NCBI GenBank assembly: GCA_036939755.1
Contig: JALLAZ010000942.1
Coordinates: 1-14,976 of the forward strand
Direction of reading: 5' to 3'
Source of the DNA: Stephanodiscus triporus
Taxonomy: Eukaryota; Bacillariophyta; Thalassiosirophyceae; Thalassiosirales; Thalassiosiraceae
DNA length: 14,976 nt
Shown: positions 1-8,132 of the stretch, in pieces
Layout: each line of letters begins with the position of its first letter
Position numbering within the stretch: position 1 is the first letter of the stretch
Notes under the pieces: model-generated
What the model was told of the DNA's origin: nothing
The model's database searches: none
The model's input: only the letters and a program-made list of their open reading frames with translations
Program-made: the position numbers and the translations under genes

Positions 1-160
1 ACCCTAACCCTAACCCTAACCCTAACCCTAACCCTAACCCTAACCCTAACCCTAAACCCTAAACCCTAACCCCTAACCCTAAACCCTAACCCCTAACTCT
101 AAACCCTAACCCCTCACCCCTCACCCCTAACCCCTCACCCTTCACCCCTAACCCTAACTC
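1..160. repeat. Left chromosome telomere, CCCTAA repeat
   Basis: About nine uninterrupted CCCTAA units fill bases 1 to roughly 54. Degenerate variants (CCCTAAA, CCCCTAA, CCCCTCA) follow up to about base 160. The C-rich strand reads 5' to 3' inward, as expected for a left chromosome end whose G-strand (TTAGGG) runs to the terminus. The move from exact outer repeats to degenerate inner repeats is the normal pattern of a genuine telomere rather than an interstitial array. The repeat starts at base 1, so the true array may be longer than shown. Confidence 0.97.
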
Positions 161-679
161 ATCAACTGTTACTGTCGATGTCACAGCATTGCTATTGATG
201 ATATTGCGCTGCGAGCTTGTTTCACAAGAATGCATTGGGGGGGCAGTTGTAGCTGCTGAGTTGGCTGACCCTTCACTTGCTGATGGCCAATTTAGGCCAT
301 TGCGGCAGGGATGCCTTCGTTTGGGAAGGTCATGGCTGCATAGAGCCCTACGTAAAGTATAGTAGAACGACTTCGAAAGTAGTTGTGTAAATTGGATGAC
401 AACCGGTACCTTAAAACTGAAAAATAAAAACCTTAATGTGTTGGGCAGAGTAATATTTTGCCACCAAGACTCTGTCCGCAACCCTAAGACCCCTATACTT
501 TTAGAAAGCTAAGATTGTCAGCTTTCTCCATGTGGTCTTAGGATTTGGTGACATACTGGACAGATGGGGTTACATCATCGAATCAGATATGGGTTTCTGC
601 TCACAGCAAATGATGAAATTCAATAAAAAGCTTCTCTCAGTTCTACACCACCACTTTGTTTTTGGCATTTTCATCATCG
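161..679. other. Subtelomeric spacer with weak coding-like signal
   Basis: No gene is supported here. Two overlapping open frames exist next to the telomere. One is a plus-strand ATG frame at 198-362 (54 codons). The other is a minus-strand frame from about 481 down that runs on into the telomere repeats without a stop. Neither matches a family I recognise, and only one could be real. A run of seven G lies at 237-243. Nothing further is seen from 482 to 679 except the 3' flank of the minus-strand repeat-protein gene. Confidence 0.4.
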
Positions 680-3045
680 CTACACGGGGGTAAAAAATGG
701 GCGTCTACCCCGGCCTTTTGTAGGCTTGCGTGTTGTGGGTTTGCGTGTCGTTGGCTTGCTTGTTGCTGGCTTGCCAGTTGTTGGCTTTGTTTGAAAAATA
801 GAAAAACATACTGTTAACAAATTGGAATTATTGCTCGTTAGAGTTTTCACATGGAGACTCACACTCGTTGCATTCTCACTGGGGATCTCAGAAGGATTCT
901 CACTGGGATTCTCCGAGGGGTTCTTGGAAGGATTCTCACTGGGGTTCACAGAAGGAACCTTACTGGGTGGGGGTGTTGGCTGGTGTGTCTTGATTTTGGT
1001 TGGCATGTTCGTTGGCGGCTTTGTTTGACAAAGAAATGGAGAAATGTGTTGTTAAAAAATTAGAATTATATCTCGCGAGAGTTTACTTGGTGACTCACCT
1101 TCGTCACCGTGCAAGTAGCTGGAAGGGGGGCGCCCAGACCACTATTGGCAAATTCACACTCGTATTTATCATTGCAGCAATACAACATATCGGAGGTGAC
1201 AACTCCTTGTTCGTAACAGGATCTGGTTGCATTACAGGACCTTGTGATATCCGCATGCTCAGCCATAAAACTACAAGCCCTGTCGCCATTGCACGAATAA
1301 ATCATGTTTCCAGCAACTCCCTGTCCGAAACAGGCTCTGGTTGCATTACATGATCCTGTCATATCCTTATGCTTAGCCATTGCTGCACAAGCATCATCGC
1401 CATTGCAGGAATCAATCATGTTTCCAGCGACTCCCTGTACATAACAGGCAAAGCGCGCATTACAGGACTTTGTGATATCCGCATGCTCAGCCATTCCATC
1501 ACAAGCAAACCGGCCATTGCAGGAATCAATCATGTTTCCAGCAACTCCCTGATTGATACAGGCATCTTTTACATTGCAGGACCCTGTCATATCTTTATGC
1601 TTAGCCATATTTGCACAAGCATCATCGCCATTGCAGGAATCAATCATGTTTCCAGCGGCTCCCTGCTTGTAACAGGCTCTGGTTGCATTACAGGACCTTG
1701 TGATATCCGCATGCTCAGCCATTTCAGCACAAGCTTCTTTGTCATTGCAGGAATCAATCATGTTTCCAGCGACTCCCTTATTGATACAGGCAAAGCGGTC
1801 ATTACAGGACCTTGTGATATCCTCGTGGCTAGCCATTTGTTTACAAGCCGTTTTGCCATTGCAGGCTTCCGTCATGATTCCAGCGACACCCTGTTTGTTA
1901 CAGGCATCTTTGTCATTACAGGACCTTATTATATCCGCATGCTTAGCCATCCCTTCACAAGCATACTGGCCATTGCAGGAATCAATCATGTTTCCAGCGG
2001 CTTGCTGCTTGAAACAAGCTTTAAATTCATTACAGGACCCTGCCATATCTGCATGCTCAGCTAATTCAACACAAGCATCACCGCCATTGCAGGAATCAAT
2101 CATGTTTCCAGTGACTCTCTGACTGAAACAGGCAAGGCGTGCATTACAGGACCTTATGATATCCGCATGCTTAGCCATCCCTTCACAAGCATACTGGCCA
2201 TCACAGGAATCAATGATGTTTCCAACTCCCCCAACCATCCCAGCTTTAAAGCACGACTGGACACCCTTACAACCATTTTTCACGGTTTGGATATTTGCTG
2301 ATTCACAAGCCCTATGACCTCTGCAGCTGTTCTTGTATACCTTGCCAGTGAAGTTAGTGCAAGCCTCACGGTAGTAATAATCCCCCCCAAATAAAAAACC
2401 TCCTTTGCAGCAATCCAACCCCTTGTTATTGCACGCCCGTCTGCAATCCAAAGATGGATTAGTTACATCAAAACCATTGACACAATCGACAAAGGGCGCT
2501 GCTTGAAGACCCCGAATCTTGGCCATGCTGTAGACGTTGTCCTGCTTCTTGTTGTCCTTTGTTCCAAAACCAAAGCCGTTGGCATTTGACCTCTGCAAAG
2601 AGAAAGATTCATCCACAATGGCCTCAACGATACCTTGTTTGGATTGGACGGAATGTTCAGTTTCCTTTGATTCGGTATTTGATTGTGTCTTCTTCTTGGC
2701 ATGAGCGCGATCAAAGGGTGTGTGGGTGCCTGCTTTTGACTCTTGGGGAGTAGTTTCATCCAGCATGACTTCCACCAAGATCCCTCCGTCAGCAGTAGGA
2801 GAGATGCCTTCTTCAGATTTAAAAGAAGGTTCAGCCAGCTTCATATTGGTCCGAATGCCATTCTTCTTGGCTTCAGTAATGCTCAATAAAACCCCGCCAT
2901 CAGCAGTAGGCGAAGTGTTGGTCTCCCTGTGGCTTGCCGGGTGTGAATCCTTGTCCTCAGCATACACGAACGCCAATGAATGTGTCTTGGTGGACCACTC
3001 TGTCTTCAACACGAACAGACTTAAAGCTAATTTGGGGTACCTCAT
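680..3045 (-). CDS. Secreted-type Cys-rich 38-residue repeat protein with NPSE/KPT tail
   Basis: Three exons: 3045-1099, 1018-863 and 784-680 (735 residues). Both introns (80 and 78 bases) begin GTGAGT, end AAACAAAG and are phase 0. The ATG at 3045 has an A at -3; in-frame sequence upstream of it has no ATG. The N-terminus (MRYPKLALSLFVL) is weakly signal-peptide-like. Residues 45-51 and 82-88 carry a duplicated SPTADGG motif. Cysteines begin near residue 188. Nine units of 38 residues span about 280-621, each made of two 19-residue halves of type SCNGxxAC and SCNxxxAC. The C-terminal tail has NPSE repeats (exon 2) and KPT repeats (exon 3), as in diatom extracellular proteins. Two Cys per 19 residues could fit a disulfide-stapled solenoid, but that is inference. 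Function is unknown; a cell-surface or frustule-associated role is plausible only by analogy. Confidence 0.8.
785..862 (-). other. Intron 2 of Cys-repeat gene (78 bases, paralogue of intron 1)
   Basis: Donor GTGAGT at 862-857 and acceptor CAAACAAAG ending at 785, phase 0. Length is a multiple of three with no in-frame stop, so retention would insert 26 residues instead of truncating. It is called an intron because its ends and interior match intron 1 and because the residues it would encode break the NPSE/KPT pattern. Confidence 0.7.
1019..1098 (-). other. Intron 1 of Cys-repeat gene (80 bases)
   Basis: Donor GTGAGT at 1098-1093 and acceptor AAG ending at 1019, joining codon AAG (Lys) to CCG (Pro) in phase 0. 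Read through, it stops after ten codons, while spliced sequence continues into the proline-rich tail. It aligns along nearly its whole length with intron 2 of the same gene. Confidence 0.8.
1183..2208 (-). repeat. 114-bp coding minisatellite, nine copies
   Basis: Nine head-to-tail copies of a 114-base unit encode the 38-residue repeats of the surrounding gene. Recurrent landmarks on the plus strand are GCAGGAATCAATCATGTTTCC and TGATATCCGCATGCTCAGCC-like blocks. Copies differ by substitutions but keep length exactly, so the reading frame is preserved. A tenth, half-length and diverged unit follows (CCNDKYEC), shifted by one extra codon. More degenerate units precede the array. Exact length conservation points to expansion by unequal exchange under coding constraint. 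Confidence 0.9.
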
Positions 3046-3139
3046 CTTGACCTTGACCAATGATTTTTCAATACGATGAGATGTTGGGTGTTTCAATCCT
3101 TGGGGGGGGAGGAGGATTCAAAGATTCGTTAGTAGATGC

Positions 3140-3182
3140 GCATTCGAAAACAATAGATGTTTGCATTCGAAAACAATAGATG
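3140..3182. repeat. Tandem 20-base duplication upstream of the repeat gene
   Basis: The 20-base block GCATTCGAAAACAATAGATG occurs at 3140-3159 and again, identical, at 3163-3182, separated by TTT. It lies about 100 bases upstream of the ATG of the minus-strand Cys-repeat gene, so it could be a duplicated promoter element. It contains the TTCGAA palindrome. A functional role is inference. Confidence 0.75.
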
Positions 3183-3222
3183 AAGGAGAGAGCCAACACG
3201 CCCGTTACCCGGACGACGATGA

Positions 3223-3743
3223 ATGAGCAAACAGATTAACTACCCCCCCCCCCCACCACCTCCCCCCCCCACTAGCAACTCGCAAGCCCCCCTGCTCGCG
3301 ACCCCCCTCCTCCCCCCGATCAACTCCGTGGCAAGCAACGAGATGATCCTCTTCGATGCGCGCTGCCGTCAATGGTTAAATACTAGCTCACCTTTGACTT
3401 TTCATAACAGGTATTCTTGTGAGGACAATTGCAGGAAGAAGTAGGGAGCAAGGAGGGGGGATATATGTTAGATGCTGTGGCAATTGGAAAGATGAGTAGA
3501 GAATCAACAGTCACCCGGATGATGACAAATACAATCAACCACACAGGAGGGGGAGCAGCCACTGACGACAATGACATGGTGAGGATATAAGTTGCGGCGG
3601 AGGCAGCGGCGGATGCAGCGGCGGCAAAGCTGGAGCTGGAGGGCAAGGAGCGGGCAGCCTCGACAGCCGAGGTCAGTGTCTTGATGCCCATCACACCGGC
3701 AAAGGCGGGCGCCTCCACTAATCCACTAAAATCGTCGTTGTAG
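3223..3743 (+). pseudogene. Coding-like fragments, unidentified, possibly a broken or multi-exon gene
   Basis: An ATG at 3223 opens a frame with a nine-proline run followed by ordinary-looking sequence (FDARCRQW) to about 3440. A second frame from ATG 3465 (MLDAVAIGKMSREST...) reaches a TAA at 3588. It continues in the same frame as an Ala/Glu/Lys-rich helix-like stretch to a TAG at 3743. A possible donor (GTGAGG) lies at 3577, just before the TAA, and a possible acceptor (TTGCAG) lies at 3428-3433. I could not assemble a convincing spliced product and recognise no family. It may be a decayed gene, a small multi-exon gene or chance. Confidence 0.25.
3241..3273 (+). repeat. Poly-C / CCA low-complexity tract
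   Basis: Two long runs of C separated by a short CCACCACCT segment. Together with the G-rich run at 3102-3113 it makes a short region with strong strand asymmetry. Homopolymers of this length are slippage-prone and may also be assembly-error sites, which matters for the frame of the proline-rich sequence encoded across it. Confidence 0.85.
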
Positions 3744-4306
3744 TTGTTGTCATTGTCTTGATTGTCAGCCGTCGCTTGATGAAGATGACCCGTGCCCACT
3801 ACACCCCACCTCCACTCCCCTTCCTCTTCCCCCCCTCCAATGCGGCTGTCCCCTCCTTCTCCCCCTCATCCTTGTCAGACCTGTGTCTTGGACAGGACCC
3901 AATCATTGATGACCTGACGCGGCGGCAGCAGAGGTGGAGGCAGCGCAGACGGAAGGGACAGTCACGGTGACAAGATGACACCCATCCTCTGGCGAGGTGG
4001 GGGGCCTCCGTGAAGGTAGTCATCTTCGTCCTTGTTATCATTCCATCGGCCAATCGAGAAGCATCCCAAACATCGACTATGGGCGCTATCCTCGGTGAAG
4101 TACATACCCTCCAACGATCAAGATCAACGCTTGTGGTTGGTCCATCCCCTCGTTTCCCCTCCTCTTCATCGGCACAGATAGATTCACTGCCTCAAAGGGA
4201 AGACAGCAAAGAAAGTGCACACGTACCTTTTAGATAATAAGATTCGTTGAGCCTTTGTTTTCCTATTGTACTGCAGTGGTGATTCCGACTCTATGTCGCT
4301 TACTCT
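3744..4306. other. Gene-poor spacer, pyrimidine-rich
   Basis: No supported gene. It contains CT-rich sequence (3800-3870) and a GGC/GGCAGCAG-rich patch (3917-3950). A plus-strand frame from about 3978 to 4237 has reasonable-looking composition (includes TSTMGAILGEVHTLQ) but no good ATG near its start, no recognised domain and no clear splice partners. Confidence 0.4.
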
Positions 4307-4412
4307 CTGAAAAATGCGGTCCTCTACTTTACACATCTGAAAAATGTGCTTCCTCCACACATCTGAAAAATGTATTTCCTCTACACATCTAAAAAATGTG
4401 TTTCCTACACAT
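4307..4412 (+). repeat. 26-base tandem repeat, four copies
   Basis: Copies of CTGAAAAATGTGnTTCCTCnACACAT at 4307-4336 (extended and diverged), 4337-4362, 4363-4388 and 4389-4412 (slightly short). The two central copies are exactly 26 bases. Each carries an ATG, so the array generates short spurious starts. It is a small minisatellite with no evident coding role. Confidence 0.85.
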
Positions 4413-4491
4413 ACACAGAGGACTTTATCTAATTGTGTTCATTGTGTGCCTCACGTCAGCAGGCAAGGGGCGACACATGCGCAAGGACGAC

Positions 4492-4515
4492 GGTCAAGCA
4501 CATGGTCAAGCACAT
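4492..4515 (+). repeat. 12-base tandem duplication
   Basis: GGTCAAGCACAT occurs at 4492-4503 and is repeated immediately at 4504-4515. It is a simple slippage duplication within the coding-like but broken region and adds four codons without changing frame. Confidence 0.7.
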
Positions 4516-5288
4516 GCGCAGATGTCGTTGAGCGACGGTAAGGCACGTTGTACCGGGGAACACGTGAGAGCTCTGTGCAGAAGGCATGCCTGTGTAGACG
4601 TTCCATCAGGGTGGAATGGACGTAGCTCACTAGTCGAGCATTATTTCTCCCGTACTCTTTTTGGACGAACCTTTGCAACCGCCATTGGACATGGACCATT
4701 TTGGGGGCGACGTGAATGTTGCGCCTTGCTCTTGCCACTGCCATCAAGCGTCACGGTTGGCCTCGGAAAAAGCAGTAACGGCATCATCCCCATTTGCACT
4801 CGATGGGAACGAGGACAAATACCAACCGCAACGATTGGGAACAACGATCGTTGTCCGACACATATAGCCGTCGTCGTGATCGTCCTCAGCGATGTCACTC
4901 AACTCTTCCTCGACGATGATCGTGAGCCGATAGGCGTAGAATCTGAGCTGAGCACGTCCGTAAACTGTTCCAGATTTCGCCTATCTTCCTCCACTTCTTC
5001 CTCCCACGCCCTCAGCGCCCTCCCCTTGTCGTCGTCGACGATCGCAAAGTCTAGTCTACGGGGCTCCCCCGAGTCGTTGTTGCCGATGCCGATTTTGCTA
5101 CGTCGATGACTACGACAACTAAGACGGCTGCGGCCACTCGGAAGCAGATTGGTGTTCCCTCATGTCAGTTTTCCTTCAATCCAAAATTGCCGGATCGCAT
5201 TGCGCTGCTCTCGTTGCATTCGAGCCGGAGATGTGATCGACTTCCCTCCTTTGTCGTTACCGCCGCTTCCGTCGATTTCGATTCCCCT

Positions 5289-5326
5289 CACCTCCACCTC
5301 CACCTCCACCTCTACTCCTCCTCCTC
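5289..5326 (+). repeat. CACCTC / CTC microsatellite
   Basis: Repeated CACCTC units grade into CTCCTC. A CATCGTCGT-type trinucleotide stretch follows shortly after at 5338-5352. Simple-sequence DNA with no supported function. Confidence 0.85.
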
Positions 5327-5563
5327 GTTATCATTGTCATCATCGTCGTCGTATCAACCATGCAATTTTCGGCTTGTTGTTTATTCTACTGAAAGGTCAC
5401 GCCACAAAAAAGTGTCTGTGTAACCTCTCCTGATATGTGTTCAAATTCAAACATGCTTGACTTGTTGGGGAGCATCAATATCTTTAGAATCTGCGGAAAC
5501 ATCACTTCCTGTTCGTCTAGCAGGTGCCTCTAAGACTATGTCACAGGAATGACCAGCAAACTT

Positions 5564-7594
5564 TCAATCTAGCATCGACCAGTCCACGAATAAGGAGTGC
5601 AGACCGTAGTTAACGCGATGTGGCAGGTCTACAATCGTCACGGGGCCATTCGCGATGCAGTCACCGTCCAGGATCAGAAGCCGCGACTTCATGGTCGAAT
5701 CGATGTTGTCATCTGTTGTAGGAGGGACGTACGTTGCTGTCAACAGCAAGTAGCTCCCATACCCCGTGGTCTTTGTCACGACCGTCGGTTCCGAGACAAA
5801 GTGCCACCCAAAGTCGAGATCGTACCGTCCAAGAACATCCCCGGCCACACGGCCAGATTCGACGTCGTCCACCAACGCCAATTTGACAACAGAATCGAGC
5901 AGGGTTGCGGTCCGTGGCACTTTGAATCGAAGATTGGGACCACCGATGCTTGTCGCTACGATGCCGTATACGGCGGTGGCCGGGCACGATGCCGCGCATA
6001 ATGCGGGAAATTCAACGCACACATTTGGATTCAGACAGTAGTCAGATACCGTCGATCCAGTGGTCGGATCAAGTATCCATTCGTGCAAGAATGACGGGGA
6101 GTAGTCGAGGATGTATGACGATGATTCATTGGGGACGCTTTTGAACCCGCGTACAACCACGGTGCCATCGTCGCATTCGACTGCATTCACAGCGTGCAAG
6201 ACGACACCGGGCTCCACGTTGAACCATTGGGTCATTGCCGGGGATCCTCCACCTTTTCGCTGGCGCGGAACAAGTCCTATCCTCGCACCGTTAATCGGTT
6301 CGTACTCCACCGGGAACTTATCTTCCAATATCATCCTCGCCGGTCGGACCGCCAGCGGGAAGTCAAATACCACGACGTACTTTTCCGTCAGTGCCAAGTC
6401 GTGGATCATAACGGGGGTTGGTACGTCGACACCGATCGTCGACGTCGGAGTCCAATACTCAGAGAAGGTGTTGATGCGCACATGCGGCCTCGAGGCTGAC
6501 GAATAACTGACGTGTACCCTCTCGCCAGTAATGGTACATGTCCGCCCATGCGCCCCAAAGTTGCCTCCAGTTATGGGTGCGCGTGGGATGGAACCATCCA
6601 ATCTTAAGTAGGAATCTATTGTCTTCATCTTGCCAGATTTGCTGACACGTATCTCACTCGGTAGTGATTGTTCCATGAGAGCGAGGACACGCGATCCACT
6701 CACTGCCATGGCAGTATTGCAAGTATCCTTCTGTGGCTCTAATGTGGAGAAATTCAACGCGTTCCGAAAGAGATTGGTGAGCATGGGCAGGCCCCGTGGC
6801 GCTGCGCCGAGTGTTCCCAGGAAGGTTTTCTTCTTCTTCTTCTTGCCGCCTTCTGCACTGAGATGCTCGAGTCTCCGTCCTCTTGTATCGACGTACGTAG
6901 ACGAGTAAGTCATGCCGTACTTTTCGTCATCTCTTGGCGGGAGTGTGATGGCATGAACGAGTCCATCGCCGTCAAGCCATCCCTCATCTGACGAGCCGCC
7001 GTTCGGGCCTATTCTAAGGAGACATCCTGGTTTCAGGTCGGGGGGGAGCGTAGACTTGCTCAGTGTCGTAGTAAAGCAGGGCGTAGGGTTCGGACGTTCA
7101 TCGACGTTCCGGAAGAGCTCGTTCAGGGCTTTGAGGGAGTAAGGAGAGGCGTCGAAGACTTCGCGAGCGCGTGTCTCTGCGGCGGCCCGGGCGCAGGCCG
7201 CCGCAGATCCGCCGTCACGGCCGCTCATCGCCCGCCTCACAGTCTGACCGGAGGAGGGCACCTTCGCGCCATTGATCTCGCCCGTGACGTCCAATCCATC
7301 TCGCAGCATTGGAGGTAAGTCGTTGGTGGAATCGCCGACGCCGCGAAGCCCCCGCAACTTGAAGAAATCTCCAGTGCGACCGTCGTGCCCGAGATCCTTG
7401 TTCCGATTCGTGGTCAGCCCGGCGTCGAACCTGTCCCGCCCCGGGAGCATGCCCAGCCGGGTCTTCGTTGTTATCGACGTCGCGCGCGAGGTCGAGGACG
7501 AGGTCTTAGGGGGCGATTTTCGGATCGCGACTGCGTCGATTCCGCTGACGGCGAGCCAAGAGGCGACGACGACGGTGGCCGCGGTGTATTTCAT
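5564..7594 (-). CDS. Carotenoid cleavage oxygenase (CCD/NCED/RPE65 family)
   Basis: Intronless frame of 676 residues. The family oxidatively cleaves carotenoid or apocarotenoid double bonds using a non-heme iron held by four histidines. Residues 169-200 match the domain entry (LRIGPNG, then DGDGLVHA). All four iron-ligand positions are present: His349 (FGAHGRT), His398 (MIHDL), His467 (VVLHAVN) and His666 (VNYGLHS). Second-shell Glu candidates are E473, E529 (EFP) and E602 (SEP). The usual EDDG motif near the last third is replaced by TGYGSY, so this is a divergent member. The start at 7594 (A at -3) gives a hydrophobic signal-like N-terminus (TAATVVVASWLAVSG) and a basic Ser/Thr-rich stretch, consistent with secretory or plastid targeting; no clear ASA-F motif is seen. 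An in-frame ATG at 7774 would add 60 residues and hide that leader. About 150 residues precede the catalytic domain. Confidence 0.88.
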   Translation of the reverse strand: MKYTAATVVVASWLAVSGIDAVAIRKSPPKTSSSTSRATSITTKTRLGMLPGRDRFDAGLTTNRNKDLGHDGRTGDFFKLRGLRGVGDSTNDLPPMLRDGLDVTGEINGAKVPSSGQTVRRAMSGRDGGSAAACARAAAETRAREVFDASPYSLKALNELFRNVDERPNPTPCFTTTLSKSTLPPDLKPGCLLRIGPNGGSSDEGWLDGDGLVHAITLPPRDDEKYGMTYSSTYVDTRGRRLEHLSAEGGKKKKKKTFLGTLGAAPRGLPMLTNLFRNALNFSTLEPQKDTCNTAMAVSGSRVLALMEQSLPSEIRVSKSGKMKTIDSYLRLDGSIPRAPITGGNFGAHGRTCTITGERVHVSYSSASRPHVRINTFSEYWTPTSTIGVDVPTPVMIHDLALTEKYVVVFDFPLAVRPARMILEDKFPVEYEPINGARIGLVPRQRKGGGSPAMTQWFNVEPGVVLHAVNAVECDDGTVVVRGFKSVPNESSSYILDYSPSFLHEWILDPTTGSTVSDYCLNPNVCVEFPALCAASCPATAVYGIVATSIGGPNLRFKVPRTATLLDSVVKLALVDDVESGRVAGDVLGRYDLDFGWHFVSEPTVVTKTTGYGSYLLLTATYVPPTTDDNIDSTMKSRLLILDGDCIANGPVTIVDLPHRVNYGLHSLFVDWSMLD

Positions 7595-7790
7595 CGTTGC
7601 TGTTTCGGGAAAGTAAGTATGTGTGAGAATTGTGAGGTGAAAATTGTGACGGAAGATTGGGGAGGTATTACGTGGTGTAAGGTATCGTAAGTACGATACA
7701 TACATAGGTAGGGCGGCGGCGACGTTGGGGAGAAAAGAGAAAAGTTTAAGGAAATTCTGTCCGGGGTCACCCATATCTGCATACCAGCTA

Positions 7791-8086
7791 CCGTAAAAGC
7801 CGGGGTTTAAGAACCACCGGAGTTTAAGAACCAGACACTAAATCTATCGTAATTAGCAAAATAGTAATGTTCAAATTCGAGGTTGTTGCGATCGTTTTAA
7901 GAAAATGGGGGCCACACAAAAACGATTCAGCGTAACAAGACGAATCCAACGGTATGCTGGTCGTCTAATAAGGATTAACACAGCCCTCAATCTGAACTTT
8001 TTACGATATGGGGAACAAGAGCTTCCGATCAATTTAGCTGTCGCATCCTGGAACATTAGCTGGTTCTTAAACCCCGGCTTTTACGG
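7791..8086 (+). mobile_element. Tc1/mariner-like non-autonomous element (MITE-like), TA target site
   Basis: The ends are perfect inverted repeats: 7791-7816 matches the reverse complement of 8061-8086 over 26 bases (outer end CCGTAAAAGCCGGGG). They are flanked by TA at 7789-7790 and 8087-8088, the target duplication of Tc1/mariner elements. The left end has a second, directly repeated copy of the 17-base inner motif (CCGGGGTTTAAGAACCA at 7800-7816; one mismatch at 7817-7833), a likely transposase-binding array; the right end has one. Total 296 bases. A short frame from ATG 7905 (KRFSVTRRIQRYAGRL...) resembles a helix-turn-helix transposase N-terminus and runs straight into the right terminal repeat, so this looks like an internal-deletion derivative. 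The perfect ends suggest recent insertion. Confidence 0.85.
7905..8060 (+). pseudogene. Truncated transposase N-terminus inside the element
   Basis: ATG at 7905 in a strong start context (A at -3, G at +4) opens about 52 codons rich in Arg and hydrophobic residues. They end in AVASWNIS, similar to the recognition-helix region of Tc1/mariner-type helix-turn-helix domains. The catalytic part is absent: the frame passes directly into the right inverted repeat and then, without a stop, into the downstream PPR gene. Assignment to a transposase rests on position inside inverted repeats plus weak similarity. Confidence 0.5.
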
Positions 8087-8132
8087 TAGTTCGAAGAACT
8101 CTCAAGGCAACACAATACGCCCAAACGAACAC

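Larger units (their letters stand above)
4450..5330 (-). pseudogene. Possible eroded coding region, unidentified
   Basis: Reading leftwards on the minus strand, one frame is open from about 5310 to a TGA at 4901-4899 with only one internal stop (near 5163). It includes MQREQRNAIRQFWIEG and an acidic, charged segment (RALRAWEEEVEEDRRN). Just after the TGA a second frame continues with coding-like composition (DHDDGYMCRTT). Further on, a third frame is open from about 4747 to 4451. This looks like one gene broken by a stop and frameshifts. The acidic segment is loosely like N-termini of domesticated transposases, but I cannot name a family. Repeat-rich sequence upstream (5289-5326) would encode V-E dipeptides. 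Confidence 0.25.

Noticed and set aside
1369..2064. Long plus-strand frame (231 codons) opposite the Cys-repeat array
   Set aside because: The 114-base unit is a multiple of three, so a stop-free antisense frame in one unit is copied through all units. Its translation simply mirrors the repeat.
1183..2208. CRISPR-like regular array
   Set aside because: The whole 114-base unit repeats with no unique spacers, it is coding, and the genome is eukaryotic.
3046..3096. Seventeen-codon N-terminal extension of the Cys-repeat protein
   Set aside because: It would start at TTG; the first ATG is at 3045 with a good context and gives the signal-like leader.
4396..5109. Plus-strand frame of 237 codons
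   Set aside because: It begins inside the 26-base repeat array, has no recognisable domain, and the minus strand has the more protein-like composition. Not called as a gene.
7595..7774. Start of the carotenoid oxygenase at the upstream in-frame ATG (7774)
   Set aside because: The added 60 residues look like translated 5' UTR and would bury the hydrophobic leader that begins at 7594.
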